Both the position numbers and the translations under genes were made by a program. Of a DNA stretch of 64,000 nucleotides, positions 46,022 through 55,296 are shown piece by piece; the first letter of the stretch is position 1, and every line of letters begins with the position of its first letter. The notes under the pieces were generated by a model that was given only the letters and a program-made list of their open reading frames with translations, made no database searches and was not told the origin of the DNA. The DNA is taken from positions 868,001-932,000 of the forward strand of contig NC_011740.1 in NCBI RefSeq assembly GCF_000026225.1, written 5' to 3'. This DNA comes from Escherichia fergusonii ATCC 35469 (GTDB lineage: Bacteria; Pseudomonadota; Gammaproteobacteria; Enterobacterales; Enterobacteriaceae).

Positions 46022-47614
46022 ATGCGTGTCAATAAAATATACATAATATCTATATGTGGAGTGCTACTTAGTGGATGCAGTTCCTCAGTCAGCTCTCCAC
46101 AAGCAGAGGAAAGATGGCATTATGTGACCATGAGTGCATACGCACCTTCACCAGTGCAACAAGGTCAATTGCAACAAAATACCGCCCGTTACACACATCA
46201 TGAAGCTAACCCGATAAAACAAACCGCACAAGAACCGCTGGCGACCTTTAGCTTTGATGTTGATACAGGAAGTTATGCCAATGTCCGGCGCTTTCTGAAA
46301 ACGGGTTCATTACCTGGTGCAGATGTCGTGCGTGTTGAAGAGTTGGTTAACTACTTTCCTTTAACCGAAGCAACAAAGAAAAATATTCCTGGATGCAAAG
46401 GTTGTGAAGAAAATTCTCCTTTTAGCATCAACTATGAACTTACTCCCGCACCGTGGAATGAGAAACACACCTTGCTGCGGCTGGATATTGCCGCCAACGA
46501 TATTGCGCGTAGCAAATTACCGCCTACGAATTTAGTTTTTCTTATTGATACATCCGGTTCCATGAACTCAGATGAGCGTCTGCCATTAATTAAATCCTCA
46601 CTTAAATTGTTAGTTAACGAATTACGCGACCAGGATCGTATCTCAATTGTTACTTATGCAGGTTCTGCCAGGTTATTGTTGTCCTCAACATCAGGAGCGG
46701 AAAAAAACACCATTCTCAATGCCATCGCAAACCTTCAGGCAGGTGGTGGTACTAATGGGGGCGCCGGAGTGGCGATGGCTTATGAGCAGGCACAGGCGGG
46801 GTATATAAAAGGGGGCGTCAATCGCATTTTACTGGCAACAGATGGCGACTTTAATATTGGAGATGATCCCTCGTCAGTTGAGGATTTAGTAAAAAAACAA
46901 CGTGAAAGTGGTATTACACTATCCACCCTTGGTGTAGGAGATAATAATTACAACGAAGCGATGATGGTGAAAATAGCCGATACCGGAAACGGTAACTACA
47001 GCTACCTTGATTCATTATCGGAAGCACAAAAAGTACTCAGCAATGAGATGAATCAGACCCTGGTCACTGTGGCAAAGGACGTTAAAGCACAGATCGAATT
47101 TAACCCACAACAAGTTATTGAATATCGCCAGATTGGCTATGAGAAACGACAGCTACGGGCGGATGAATTTAATAACGATGCCGTAGATGCTGGCGATATA
47201 GGTGCGGGCAAACATGTTACTGTCTTATTTGAGTTAACCCTTGCCGGGCAACAAGCTTCAGTTGATAAATTACGTTATGGCAAATCTCCTGCATCAACAC
47301 AGACCAGTAACAGTAATGAATTAATGTGGGTGAAATTGCGGTATAAAGCACCACAAGGTGAAAGCAGTCGTCTGGTTGAGATGCCAATTATATCCAGTGC
47401 AGTGACTCGCAACTTTTCCAGGGCTTCGCCAGATATGCATTTCTTATCGGCAGTAGCGGCCTATGGGCAAAAACTGCGCGGCTCGGAATACCTGAACAAA
47501 ACCTCGTGGCAGCAGATTCAAAGCTGGGCGCAGGAAGGTAAAGGTGCAGATCAATACGGTTACCGTGCTGAATTTATACAACTGGTAGGATTAGCTGAAA
47601 GCTTGTCACGTTAA
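46022..47614 (+). CDS. yfbK: von Willebrand factor A domain lipoprotein YfbK
   Basis: Predicted lipoprotein of 530 residues: signal peptide with lipobox LLSGC (lipidated Cys19), followed by Ser20, so outer-membrane sorting is likely. An N-terminal conserved region (FSFDVDTGSYANVRR, about residues 77-91) precedes the VWA domain (about 168-345). The metal-ion site is complete: DTSGS (176-180), Thr244 in GGGTNGG and Asp274 in ATDGDFN. A C-terminal DUF3520 region follows. ATG 46022 has AAAGGAA before it; the upstream in-frame TTG at 45983 would add a non-signal stretch and is rejected. Function unknown; such proteins often bind other surface proteins. Confidence 0.88.
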   Translation: MRVNKIYIISICGVLLSGCSSSVSSPQAEERWHYVTMSAYAPSPVQQGQLQQNTARYTHHEANPIKQTAQEPLATFSFDVDTGSYANVRRFLKTGSLPGADVVRVEELVNYFPLTEATKKNIPGCKGCEENSPFSINYELTPAPWNEKHTLLRLDIAANDIARSKLPPTNLVFLIDTSGSMNSDERLPLIKSSLKLLVNELRDQDRISIVTYAGSARLLLSSTSGAEKNTILNAIANLQAGGGTNGGAGVAMAYEQAQAGYIKGGVNRILLATDGDFNIGDDPSSVEDLVKKQRESGITLSTLGVGDNNYNEAMMVKIADTGNGNYSYLDSLSEAQKVLSNEMNQTLVTVAKDVKAQIEFNPQQVIEYRQIGYEKRQLRADEFNNDAVDAGDIGAGKHVTVLFELTLAGQQASVDKLRYGKSPASTQTSNSNELMWVKLRYKAPQGESSRLVEMPIISSAVTRNFSRASPDMHFLSAVAAYGQKLRGSEYLNKTSWQQIQSWAQEGKGADQYGYRAEFIQLVGLAESLSR

Positions 47615-47628
47615 TATTTATGATTATT

Positions 47629-47663
47629 CGCCGTCGATATGTTTATCGACGGCGATATTTTTT
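47629..47663. terminator. Terminator between convergent yfbK and cheV
   Basis: Perfect 11-bp stem (CGCCGTCGATA at 47629-47639 with 47644-47654), 4-base loop, then ATATTTTTT toward the plus strand. Confidence 0.85.
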
Positions 47664-47670
47664 AGTGGGC

Positions 47671-48654
47671 TTACTGGTGGCTGACCAACAGCCCCGCAGT
47701 ATTTTGTGCGGCACGTTTTAATACTTCTTCAATAACGGCAGATAACTCATTCATTTCAAATTTTGCCACGTAACCATCTGCTTTAACTTTGCGCACATGA
47801 TCTTCATTCGCATTGCCTGAAAGCGATGAGTGGATGATCACCGGGATTTTCTTCAACTGTTCATCTGTTTTAATCAACCGGGTAAGGGTGAATCCATCCA
47901 TTTCTGGCATTTCAAGGTCGGTAAGTACCAGCGCTATTTTTTCACTGACAGGAACACCTTCCTCTTTCGCTTGCCTGGCGAGTTGCTGAATATTCTCCCA
48001 GGCACTTTTTCCAGTGATATGCATCACATGTGGGATCTGCATGGTATTAAGGACTTTCTCCAGCAGTGCCCTGGCGACTTTTGAATCTTCGGCCACAAGA
48101 GCTACCGCGCCAGAAGCAAGCGGAATAGCAGGAGCAGCAAGCTGCGAGACGCGTAAGCCGTGGCTTGAAGGCACGATATCGTAAAGAATTTGCTCAACAT
48201 CAAGAACCATCGCCAGGCTGGTGTCATCAACACTGGCGACGCTGGTGATGTATCGACCATTGATAGATTTTTCTGCGGTATGGACGTGTTGCCAGTCGAG
48301 ACGAACAATATTCTCTACAGATTCCACTGCAAATGCCTGCACACTGCGGGCGTATTCGGTGATAAGTAAAATATTCAGCCCACTTTGCGGCTGACAACCA
48401 GCGATGGCAGGAAGATCCAGTACTGGAATGACTTGATCGCGAATATTAACCATGCCGAGAAGCGGTGATTTCATACCTGCCGGGCGGATAAATTGTGGCA
48501 TCGGCATGATTTCGCGCAGCTTAAAAACATTTATTCCGAACAGCTCTGATTTCTCTGCCTGCGGCGATGTGCCAAGCCGAAACAGTAATAATTCAAAGCG
48601 GTTAGACAGAGTCAGATTGGCTCTGTCATCAATATCTTTCTGGAAATTGTCCAT
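47671..48654 (-). CDS. cheV: Chemotaxis coupling protein CheV (CheW-receiver fusion)
   Basis: 327 residues: an N-terminal CheW-like domain (about 15-165), which couples chemoreceptors to the CheA kinase, and a C-terminal receiver domain (about 183-312). In the receiver the acidic pocket is AEDS (188-191), the phosphorylated Asp is 246 (LTDLEMPEMDGF) and the lysine is 298 (VAKFE). The start ATG 48654 has GAGGACAGG before it. No other chemotaxis gene is near. K-12 lacks cheV and carries elaD here; Salmonella has cheV at this place, as I recall. It may tune receptor adaptation or the array. Confidence 0.92.
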   Translation of the reverse strand: MDNFQKDIDDRANLTLSNRFELLLFRLGTSPQAEKSELFGINVFKLREIMPMPQFIRPAGMKSPLLGMVNIRDQVIPVLDLPAIAGCQPQSGLNILLITEYARSVQAFAVESVENIVRLDWQHVHTAEKSINGRYITSVASVDDTSLAMVLDVEQILYDIVPSSHGLRVSQLAAPAIPLASGAVALVAEDSKVARALLEKVLNTMQIPHVMHITGKSAWENIQQLARQAKEEGVPVSEKIALVLTDLEMPEMDGFTLTRLIKTDEQLKKIPVIIHSSLSGNANEDHVRKVKADGYVAKFEMNELSAVIEEVLKRAAQNTAGLLVSHQ

Positions 48655-48716
48655 CCTGTCCTCAGCGAAAGCCTGTAACAAAACAGTTATCGGCAGTGAG
48701 GACAAAAAATACAGCG

Positions 48717-49634
48717 TTAAACGCTAAAAACTGCGTAATCGTGAGCCAGATCGGTTGCCGGGAAAATATCGCGGCACTCCTGTAACATACGCTGACAGCC
48801 TTTATCGTCATAACGTGAGCTGATATGGGTAATAATCAATTTACTTACACCGGCTTCTCGCGCCAATGTTGCTGCCTGACACGTCGAACTGTGCCCCCGG
48901 CTGTTAGCTTTAGCTTCCATCGACATATCCAGGGTTGCTTCATGGATCATCACGTCTGCGTGTCGGGCAAGTTCAAGCGCGTTATCACAGGGTGCTGTGT
49001 CACCAAAAATAGCGAGCACTTTTCCTGGCGTTGCTGGCGCTAAATAATCAGCACCGTTAATTTGCCTGCCGTCTTCCAGGGTTACTGTTTTGCCCGCTTT
49101 TAAATCCTGAAACAGGGGACCGGGCTGCACGCCTGCCGCTTTTAACCCTTTAGCATCCAATGCGCCAGGTTTTTCATGCTCTTCAATGCGAAAACCATAA
49201 CACTCCAGTGGGTGTTCCATCGGGTACGCGGTCACCTTGCGCAGGCCATCATCCAGGATCTCTCCTGCACTGATTTCAATGACGTCCAGCGGATAATCCG
49301 TCCAGGAACTGCTCAACCGTAGGGTGGTTTCTACAAATTCCTGAATACCTTTTGGTCCGTAAATAGTGAGCGGTTGCATACTCCCTGCCATAGAGCGGCT
49401 GCAAAGCAAACCCGGCAAGCCAAAAAGATGATCGCCATGTAAGTGGCTGATAAAAATCCGATCCAGTTTGCCGGGATTATAACTTGTGCTTAGCAATTGA
49501 TGTTGCGTACCTTCACCACAGTCAAATAACCACAGGCCGGCCTGGGTTGGATGTTGCAGGTTGAGTAATATCGCTGTGACATTTCGAGTCCGGGTCGGTA
49601 CACCCGCAGACGTACCTAAAAAAATTAATTCCAT
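48717..49634 (-). CDS. rbn: Ribonuclease BN / tRNase Z (former elaC)
   Basis: Metallo-beta-lactamase-fold RNase that matures tRNA 3' ends and degrades some RNAs. It has 305 residues. The zinc motif HLHGDHLFG (about 63-71) is the classical HxHxDH; further histidines lie in MEHPLECYG, GDTAPCDNA and ITHISSRYDD. ATG 49634 gives the family start MELIFLGTSAGVPT; the frame extending to 49679 is rejected. It is divergent from elaA, 65 bases apart. Confidence 0.96.
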   Translation of the reverse strand: MELIFLGTSAGVPTRTRNVTAILLNLQHPTQAGLWLFDCGEGTQHQLLSTSYNPGKLDRIFISHLHGDHLFGLPGLLCSRSMAGSMQPLTIYGPKGIQEFVETTLRLSSSWTDYPLDVIEISAGEILDDGLRKVTAYPMEHPLECYGFRIEEHEKPGALDAKGLKAAGVQPGPLFQDLKAGKTVTLEDGRQINGADYLAPATPGKVLAIFGDTAPCDNALELARHADVMIHEATLDMSMEAKANSRGHSSTCQAATLAREAGVSKLIITHISSRYDDKGCQRMLQECRDIFPATDLAHDYAVFSV

Positions 49635-49699
49635 GAGACCATCACATTTTTCAAAAGTATTGCGGCTAGTATAAAACAAACATCACAAAGGAGCGCCCG

Positions 49700-50161
49700 A
49701 TGATTGACTGGCAAGATCTGCATAATTCCGAACTCAACGTCTCTCAGCTTTATGCTTTATTACAACTGCGTTGTGCAGTATTTGTCGTTGAACAAAACTG
49801 TCCTTATCAGGATATTGATGGCGACGACCTGGTGGGAGAAAACCGCCATATTCTTGGCTGGCAAAACGGGGAACTGGTGGCATATGCGAGGATTCTGAAA
49901 AGCGATGATGATCTCGAACCGGTAGTGATTGGTCGGGTGATCGTCAGCAAAGCTTGGCGCGGTGAAAAAGTGGGCCAGCAGCTGATGAACAAAACACTTG
50001 AGTCATGTGCCCGTTACTGGCCTGGGAAGCCCATCTATCTTGGTGCTCAGGCACATCTGCAAAACTTTTACCATAGTTTTGGTTTTACCCCGGTGACCGA
50101 AATTTACGAGGAAGATGGTATTCCCCACATCGGGATGGCGCGCGAGGTCATTCAGGCGTAA
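49700..50161 (+). CDS. elaA: GNAT family N-acetyltransferase ElaA
   Basis: 153 residues, GNAT fold. The acetyl-CoA loop is in RVIVSKAWRGEKVGQQLMN (about residues 76-94). QAHLQNFYHSFGFTPV near the end is typical for the ElaA subgroup. The substrate is not known. Start ATG 49700 with AAAGGAGCG before it. elaB follows 54 bases downstream. Confidence 0.94.
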   Translation: MIDWQDLHNSELNVSQLYALLQLRCAVFVVEQNCPYQDIDGDDLVGENRHILGWQNGELVAYARILKSDDDLEPVVIGRVIVSKAWRGEKVGQQLMNKTLESCARYWPGKPIYLGAQAHLQNFYHSFGFTPVTEIYEEDGIPHIGMAREVIQA

Positions 50162-50215
50162 TCGATAACTGTTGTCTATAGTTAGTGACAGGTTTTACAT
50201 AAATGGAGAACGCGA

Positions 50216-50521
50216 ATGTCTAATCAATTTGGTGAAACACGTATCGATGATGACCTGACGTTGCTGAGCGAAACACTGGAAGAGGTGCTTCGCTCCTCTG
50301 GCGACCCCGCCGACCAAAAATATATCGAGTTAAAAGCACGGGCTGAAAAAGCGCTGGAGGATGTTAAAAAACGCGTCAGCCATGCTTCCGATAATTACTA
50401 TTATCGGGCGAAGCAAGCGGTTTATCGTGCGGATGATTATGTCCATGAAAAACCCTGGCAGGGAATTGGTGTAGGTGCTGCTGTTGGCCTTGTAATGGGA
50501 TTACTGCTCGCGCGTCGATAA
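50216..50521 (+). CDS. elaB: Stationary-phase C-tail-anchored membrane protein ElaB
   Basis: 101 residues, DUF883 family, related to YgaM and YqjD, which bind ribosomes and the inner membrane in stationary phase. A long helical, coiled-coil-like part (about residues 10-75) is followed by one C-terminal membrane anchor (GIGVGAAVGLVMGLLLARR, 83-101). Start ATG 50216 with TGGAGAA before it. In K-12 it depends on RpoS. Confidence 0.95.
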   Translation: MSNQFGETRIDDDLTLLSETLEEVLRSSGDPADQKYIELKARAEKALEDVKKRVSHASDNYYYRAKQAVYRADDYVHEKPWQGIGVGAAVGLVMGLLLARR

Positions 50522-50550
50522 TTTCACCTGGTTGCCTTCCTCCCTAAACT

Positions 50551-50579
50551 GGGGTACTGCTTTTTTGTGTTAGTACCCC
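50551..50579. repeat. Inverted repeat upstream of menF
   Basis: GGGGTACT (50551-50558) and its complement AGTACCCC (50572-50579), 13 bases apart. The loop contains a T-run where the -35 element of menF should be. It may be an operator, or a hairpin near the end of elaB. Confidence 0.5.
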
Positions 50580-50580
50580 G

Positions 50581-50586
50581 TATAAT
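50581..50586 (+). promoter_or_regulatory. -10 element of the menF promoter
   Basis: A perfect TATAAT, 29 bases before the menF start. No good -35 hexamer lies 16-18 bases upstream, so an activator or the adjacent inverted repeat may matter. Confidence 0.6.
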
Positions 50587-50614
50587 GTGAGGCTTTTAAC
50601 AGGGAGAGGTCCGC

Positions 50615-51910
50615 GTGCAATCACTCACCACGGCGCTGGAAAGTCTGTTGCGCCAGTTATCGCAATCTTTTCCGGTAGCACCAGGCATCCGGATTTTCGA
50701 TATTCCTTTCCCTCTCAAAGACGCTTTTGATGCCTTGAGCTGGCTGGCCAGTCAGCAAACGTACCCGCAATTCTACTGGCAACAACGTAATGGTGATGAA
50801 GAAGCTGCCGTCCTGGGCGCGATTACCCATTTTACATCATTGGACCAGGCGCAACGTTTTCTTCACCAGCACCCGGAACATGCCGACTTACGCATCTGGG
50901 GGCTGAATGCATTTGACCCGTCGCAGGGCAATTTACTTTTACCACGCCTGGAATGGCAACGCTGTGGCGGTAAAGCCACGCTGCGGCTGACGCTATTCAG
51001 CGAAAGCTCCCTTCAGCACGATGCGATAAAGGCAAAAGAATTTATCGCTACACTGGTGAGTATCAAGCCCCTGCCAGGGTTACATTTAACCACCACGCGA
51101 GAACAACATTGGCCGGACAAAACGGGCTGGACGCGATTAATCGAACTGGCAACGCAAACTATCGCCGAAGGTGAACTCGACAAAGTGGTTCTTGCACGGG
51201 CTACTGACCTGCATTTCGCAAGTCCGGTTAATGCGGCGGCGATGATGGCTGCCAGTCGTCGGCTCAATCTGAACTGCTACCATTTTTACATGGCCTTTGA
51301 TAGCGAAAATGCTTTTCTTGGTTCTTCACCGGAACGGTTATGGCGGCGGCGTGACAAAGCGCTGCGTACTGAAGCGCTGGCGGGAACGGTAGCAAATCAT
51401 CCTGATGATAAGCAGGCGCAGCAGTTAGGTGAGTGGCTGATGGCGGATGATAAAAACCAGCGCGAGAACATGCTGGTGGTGGAAGATATCTGCCAACGAT
51501 TGCAGGCCGATACCCAGACGCTGGATGTTTTACCACCGCAGGTACTGCGTCTGCGTAAAGTGCAGCATCTGCGCCGCTGTATCTGGACTTCACTCAACAA
51601 AGCGGATGATGTGATCTGTTTACATCAGTTGCAGCCAACGGCTGCGGTTGCGGGATTACCGCGTGACCTGGCGCGGCAGTTTATCGCCCGTCACGAACCG
51701 TTCACCCGTGAATGGTATGCCGGTTCCGCGGGCTATCTTTCGTTACAACAAAGCGAATTCTGCGTTTCCCTGCGCTCAGCAAAAATTAGCGGCAATGTCG
51801 TGCGATTATATGCTGGCGCGGGCATTGTCCGTGGCTCCGACCCCGAGCAAGAGTGGCAGGAAATCGACAACAAAGCGGCAGGGCTGCGTACTTTATTACA
51901 AATGGAATAG
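50615..51910 (+). CDS. menF: Isochorismate synthase MenF
   Basis: First committed step of menaquinone synthesis, chorismate to isochorismate. It has 431 residues of the chorismate-binding (anthranilate synthase I-like) fold. Signature segments are LDKVVLARATDLHF (about residues 188-201, with the catalytic Lys), FLGSSPERLWRRR and TEALAGTVANH. The start is GTG 50615 with AGGGAGAGG before it. menD begins 88 bases after the stop, and all men genes lie on the same strand. Confidence 0.96.
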   Translation: MQSLTTALESLLRQLSQSFPVAPGIRIFDIPFPLKDAFDALSWLASQQTYPQFYWQQRNGDEEAAVLGAITHFTSLDQAQRFLHQHPEHADLRIWGLNAFDPSQGNLLLPRLEWQRCGGKATLRLTLFSESSLQHDAIKAKEFIATLVSIKPLPGLHLTTTREQHWPDKTGWTRLIELATQTIAEGELDKVVLARATDLHFASPVNAAAMMAASRRLNLNCYHFYMAFDSENAFLGSSPERLWRRRDKALRTEALAGTVANHPDDKQAQQLGEWLMADDKNQRENMLVVEDICQRLQADTQTLDVLPPQVLRLRKVQHLRRCIWTSLNKADDVICLHQLQPTAAVAGLPRDLARQFIARHEPFTREWYAGSAGYLSLQQSEFCVSLRSAKISGNVVRLYAGAGIVRGSDPEQEWQEIDNKAAGLRTLLQME

Positions 51911-51998
51911 TAATGAGTCGCATCATTACCGATTCATATCAATAATCTATTTTTGTAGCTCCTTATACTTAGCCGCAATATTGATACCGGACAAACTC

Positions 51999-53669
51999 AT
52001 GTCAGTAAGCGCATTTAACCGACGCTGGGCGGCGGTCATTCTGGAAGCATTAACGCGTCACGGCGTCAGACACATTTGTATCGCCCCTGGCTCGCGTTCT
52101 ACACCGTTAACGTTAGCAGCGGCGGAGAATTCCGCCTTTATTCACCACACCCATTTTGATGAGCGTGGACTGGGGCATCTGGCGCTGGGGCTGGCGAAAG
52201 TCAGCAAGCAGCCGGTGGCGGTGATTGTGACCTCCGGCACGGCGGTAGCAAATCTCTATCCGGCACTAATAGAAGCTGGGTTAACCGGAGAAAAACTGAT
52301 CCTGTTAACCGCCGATCGCCCGCCGGAGCTCATTGACTGCGGCGCGAATCAGGCGATTCGTCAGCCGGGAATGTTCGCCTCTCATCCTACGCATAGCATT
52401 TCACTGCCGCGCCCGACACAGGATATTTCTGCCCGTTGGCTGGTCTCTACTATCGACCACGCCCTTGGTACGCTTCATGCTGGAGGAGTTCATATCAACT
52501 GCCCGTTTGCTGAACCGCTATATGGCGAGATGGACGACACCGGGCTTAGTTGGCAACAGCGTCTTGGCGACTGGTGGCAGGACGATAAACCGTGGCTGCG
52601 TGAAGCGCCTCGTCTGGAAAGTGAAAAACAGCGTGACTGGTTCTTCTGGCGACAAAAGCGCGGCGTGGTAGTTGCTGGTCGCATGAGTGCGGAAGAGGGC
52701 AAAAAAGTTGCTCTGTGGGCGCAAACTCTTGGCTGGCCGCTGATTGGCGACGTGCTGTCGCAAACCGGACAGCCGCTGCCGTGTGCCGATCTCTGGTTAG
52801 GCAATGCCAAAGCGACCAGCGAACTGCAACAGGCGCAAATTGTGGTGCAACTGGGCAGCAGCCTGACGGGCAAACGGCTTCTGCAATGGCAGGCAAGCTG
52901 TGAGCCAGAAGAGTACTGGATTGTTGATGACATTGAAGGGCGACTTGATCCGGCACACCATCGCGGACGCCGCTTAATTGCCAATATTGCCGACTGGCTG
53001 GAGCTGCATCCGGCAGAAAAACGCCAGCCCTGGTGCATTGAAATCCCGCGCCTGGCGGAACAGGCAATGCAGGCGGTTATTGCCCGTCGCGATGCGTTTG
53101 GCGAAGCGCAACTGGCGCATCGCATCAGCGACTATTTGCCGGAACAGGGGCAACTGTTTGTTGGCAACAGCCTGGTGGTACGTCTGATCGATGCGCTCTC
53201 GCAACTTCCGGCGGGTTACCCGGTGTATAGCAACCGTGGGGCCAGCGGTATTGACGGGCTGCTATCTACTGCCGCAGGCGTTCAGCGGGCCAGTGGCAAA
53301 CCGACGCTGGCGATTGTGGGCGATCTCTCAGCACTTTACGATCTCAACGCGCTGGCGCTATTGCGCCAGGTTTCCGCGCCGCTGGTATTAATTGTGGTGA
53401 ACAACAACGGCGGGCAAATTTTCTCGCTGCTGCCGACACCGAAAAGCGAGCGTGAGCGTTTCTATCTGATGCCGCAAAACGTCCATTTTGAGCACGCCGC
53501 CGCGATGTTCGAGCTGAAATATCATCGTCCGCAAAACTGGCAGGAACTTGAAACGGCACTTGCCGACGCCTGGCGCACGCCGACCACCACGGTAATTGAA
53601 ATGGTGGTTAACGACACCGATGGTGCGCAAACCCTCCAGCAACTGCTGGCGCAGGTAAGCCATTTATGA
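51999..53669 (+). CDS. menD: SEPHCHC synthase MenD
   Basis: ThDP enzyme that joins isochorismate and 2-oxoglutarate. It has 556 residues and three pyruvate-oxidase-like domains. The ThDP glutamate lies in the FDERGLGHLALGLAK segment (about 53-67), and the ThDP/metal motif is GDLSALYDLNAL (about 441-452) up to VNNNGGQIF. ATG 51999 is chosen as the family start MSVSAFNRRW; the open frame extends upstream into menF and that part is not real. Its end overlaps menH by four bases. Confidence 0.97.
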   Translation: MSVSAFNRRWAAVILEALTRHGVRHICIAPGSRSTPLTLAAAENSAFIHHTHFDERGLGHLALGLAKVSKQPVAVIVTSGTAVANLYPALIEAGLTGEKLILLTADRPPELIDCGANQAIRQPGMFASHPTHSISLPRPTQDISARWLVSTIDHALGTLHAGGVHINCPFAEPLYGEMDDTGLSWQQRLGDWWQDDKPWLREAPRLESEKQRDWFFWRQKRGVVVAGRMSAEEGKKVALWAQTLGWPLIGDVLSQTGQPLPCADLWLGNAKATSELQQAQIVVQLGSSLTGKRLLQWQASCEPEEYWIVDDIEGRLDPAHHRGRRLIANIADWLELHPAEKRQPWCIEIPRLAEQAMQAVIARRDAFGEAQLAHRISDYLPEQGQLFVGNSLVVRLIDALSQLPAGYPVYSNRGASGIDGLLSTAAGVQRASGKPTLAIVGDLSALYDLNALALLRQVSAPLVLIVVNNNGGQIFSLLPTPKSERERFYLMPQNVHFEHAAAMFELKYHRPQNWQELETALADAWRTPTTTVIEMVVNDTDGAQTLQQLLAQVSHL

Positions 53670-54424
53670 TCCTGCACGCGCAGGCAAAACACGGCAAACC
53701 AGGTTTACCCTGGCTGGTGTTTTTGCACGGTTTTTCCGGCGATTGCCATGAATGGCAAGAAGTGGGCGAGGCGTTTGCCGACTACTCGCGGTTGTATGTT
53801 GATCTCCCAGGTCACGGTGGTTCGGCAGCAATTAGCGTCGATGGATTTGATGATGTCACCGGCTTACTGCGTAAAACTCTGGTTAGTTACAACATCCTTA
53901 ACTTCTGGCTGGTGGGGTACTCGCTTGGCGGACGGGTGGCGATGATGGCGGCTTGTCAGGGGATGCCGGGGCTTTGTGGCGTGATTGTCGAAGGTGGGCA
54001 TCCCGGGCTGCAAAGTGCTGAACAACGAGCGGAACGCCAGCTTTCCGATCGCCAGTGGGCGCAGCGTTTTCGCTCAGAACCGTTAACGGCGGTGTTTACC
54101 GACTGGTATCAACAGCCTGTTTTTGCCTCGCTCAATGACGACCAACGCCGGGAGCTGGTGGCGCTGCGCAGCAACAATAACGGCGCAACCCTTGCCGCGA
54201 TGCTGGAGGCTACTTCTCTCGCCGTCCAGCCTGATTTACGTGCTAACCTTAGCGCCCGCACATTTGCGTTTTATTATTTATGTGGTGAACGTGACAGCAA
54301 ATTCCGCGCTCTGGCGGCGGAACTGGCTGCCGACTGCCATGTCATTCCTCGCGCCGGACATAACACGCACCGGGAAAATCCCGCTGGCGTAATCGCAAGT
54401 CTGGCGCAGATCTTGCGTTTCTGA
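53666..54424 (+). CDS. menH: SHCHC synthase MenH
   Basis: Alpha/beta hydrolase-fold lyase that removes pyruvate from SEPHCHC. It has 252 residues. Catalytic Ser86 lies in GYSLGGR, the Asp in CGERDSKF (about 210) and the His in AGHNTHREN (about 232). [10 protein letters not shown] forms the oxyanion-hole loop. It starts in the menD stop (ATGA at 53666) and is 14 bases before menB. Confidence 0.96.
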
Positions 54425-54438
54425 CTAAAGGGCACAAT

Positions 54439-55296
54439 ATGATTTATCCTGATGAAGCAATGCTTTACGCACCGGTTGAATGGCACGACTGCTCCGAAGG
54501 TTTCGAGGACATTCGTTATGAAAAATCCACCGACGGTATCGCAAAAATCACCATTAATCGTCCGCAGGTGCGCAATGCCTTCCGTCCTCTGACGGTAAAA
54601 GAGATGATCCAGGCACTGGCAGATGCGCGTTATGACGACAACATCGGCGTGATCATTCTGACTGGTGCAGGTGATAAAGCGTTCTGCTCTGGTGGCGACC
54701 AGAAAGTGCGTGGCGATTACGGCGGCTATAAAGATGATTCCGGCGTACATCACCTGAATGTGCTGGACTTCCAGCGTCAGATCCGTACCTGTCCGAAACC
54801 GGTTGTCGCGATGGTAGCGGGTTACTCCATCGGCGGCGGTCACGTTCTGCACATGATGTGCGACCTGACTATCGCAGCAGATAACGCCATCTTCGGTCAG
54901 ACTGGCCCGAAAGTCGGTTCCTTCGATGGCGGCTGGGGCGCTTCCTATATGGCGCGCATTGTCGGGCAGAAAAAAGCGCGTGAAATCTGGTTCCTGTGCC
55001 GTCAGTACGACGCGAAACAGGCGCTGGATATGGGCCTTGTCAACACCGTGGTGCCGCTGGCGGATCTGGAAAAAGAAACCGTGCGCTGGTGCCGTGAAAT
55101 GCTGCAAAACAGCCCGATGGCGCTGCGCTGCCTGAAAGCTGCGCTGAACGCTGACTGTGACGGTCAGGCGGGTCTGCAGGAGCTGGCGGGCAATGCCACC
55201 ATGCTGTTCTACATGACGGAAGAAGGTCAGGAAGGTCGCAACGCCTTCAACCAGAAACGTCAGCCTGACTTCAGCAAATTTAAACGGAATCCGTAA
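54439..55296 (+). CDS. menB: 1,4-dihydroxy-2-naphthoyl-CoA synthase MenB
   Basis: Crotonase-family ring-closing enzyme acting on OSB-CoA. It has 285 residues. Typical features are [17 protein letters not shown] (about 84-100, mobile active-site loop), [15 protein letters not shown] (oxyanion hole), [12 protein letters not shown] and a C-terminal tail ([14 protein letters not shown]) that completes the next subunit's site. Start ATG 54439. Its stop and the menC start share one base (TAATG at 55294-55298). Confidence 0.97.

Noticed and set aside
51648..51998. N-terminal extension of menD by 117 codons
   Set aside because: Overlaps menF in another frame; MenD has a well-known start at MSVSAFNRRW (51999).
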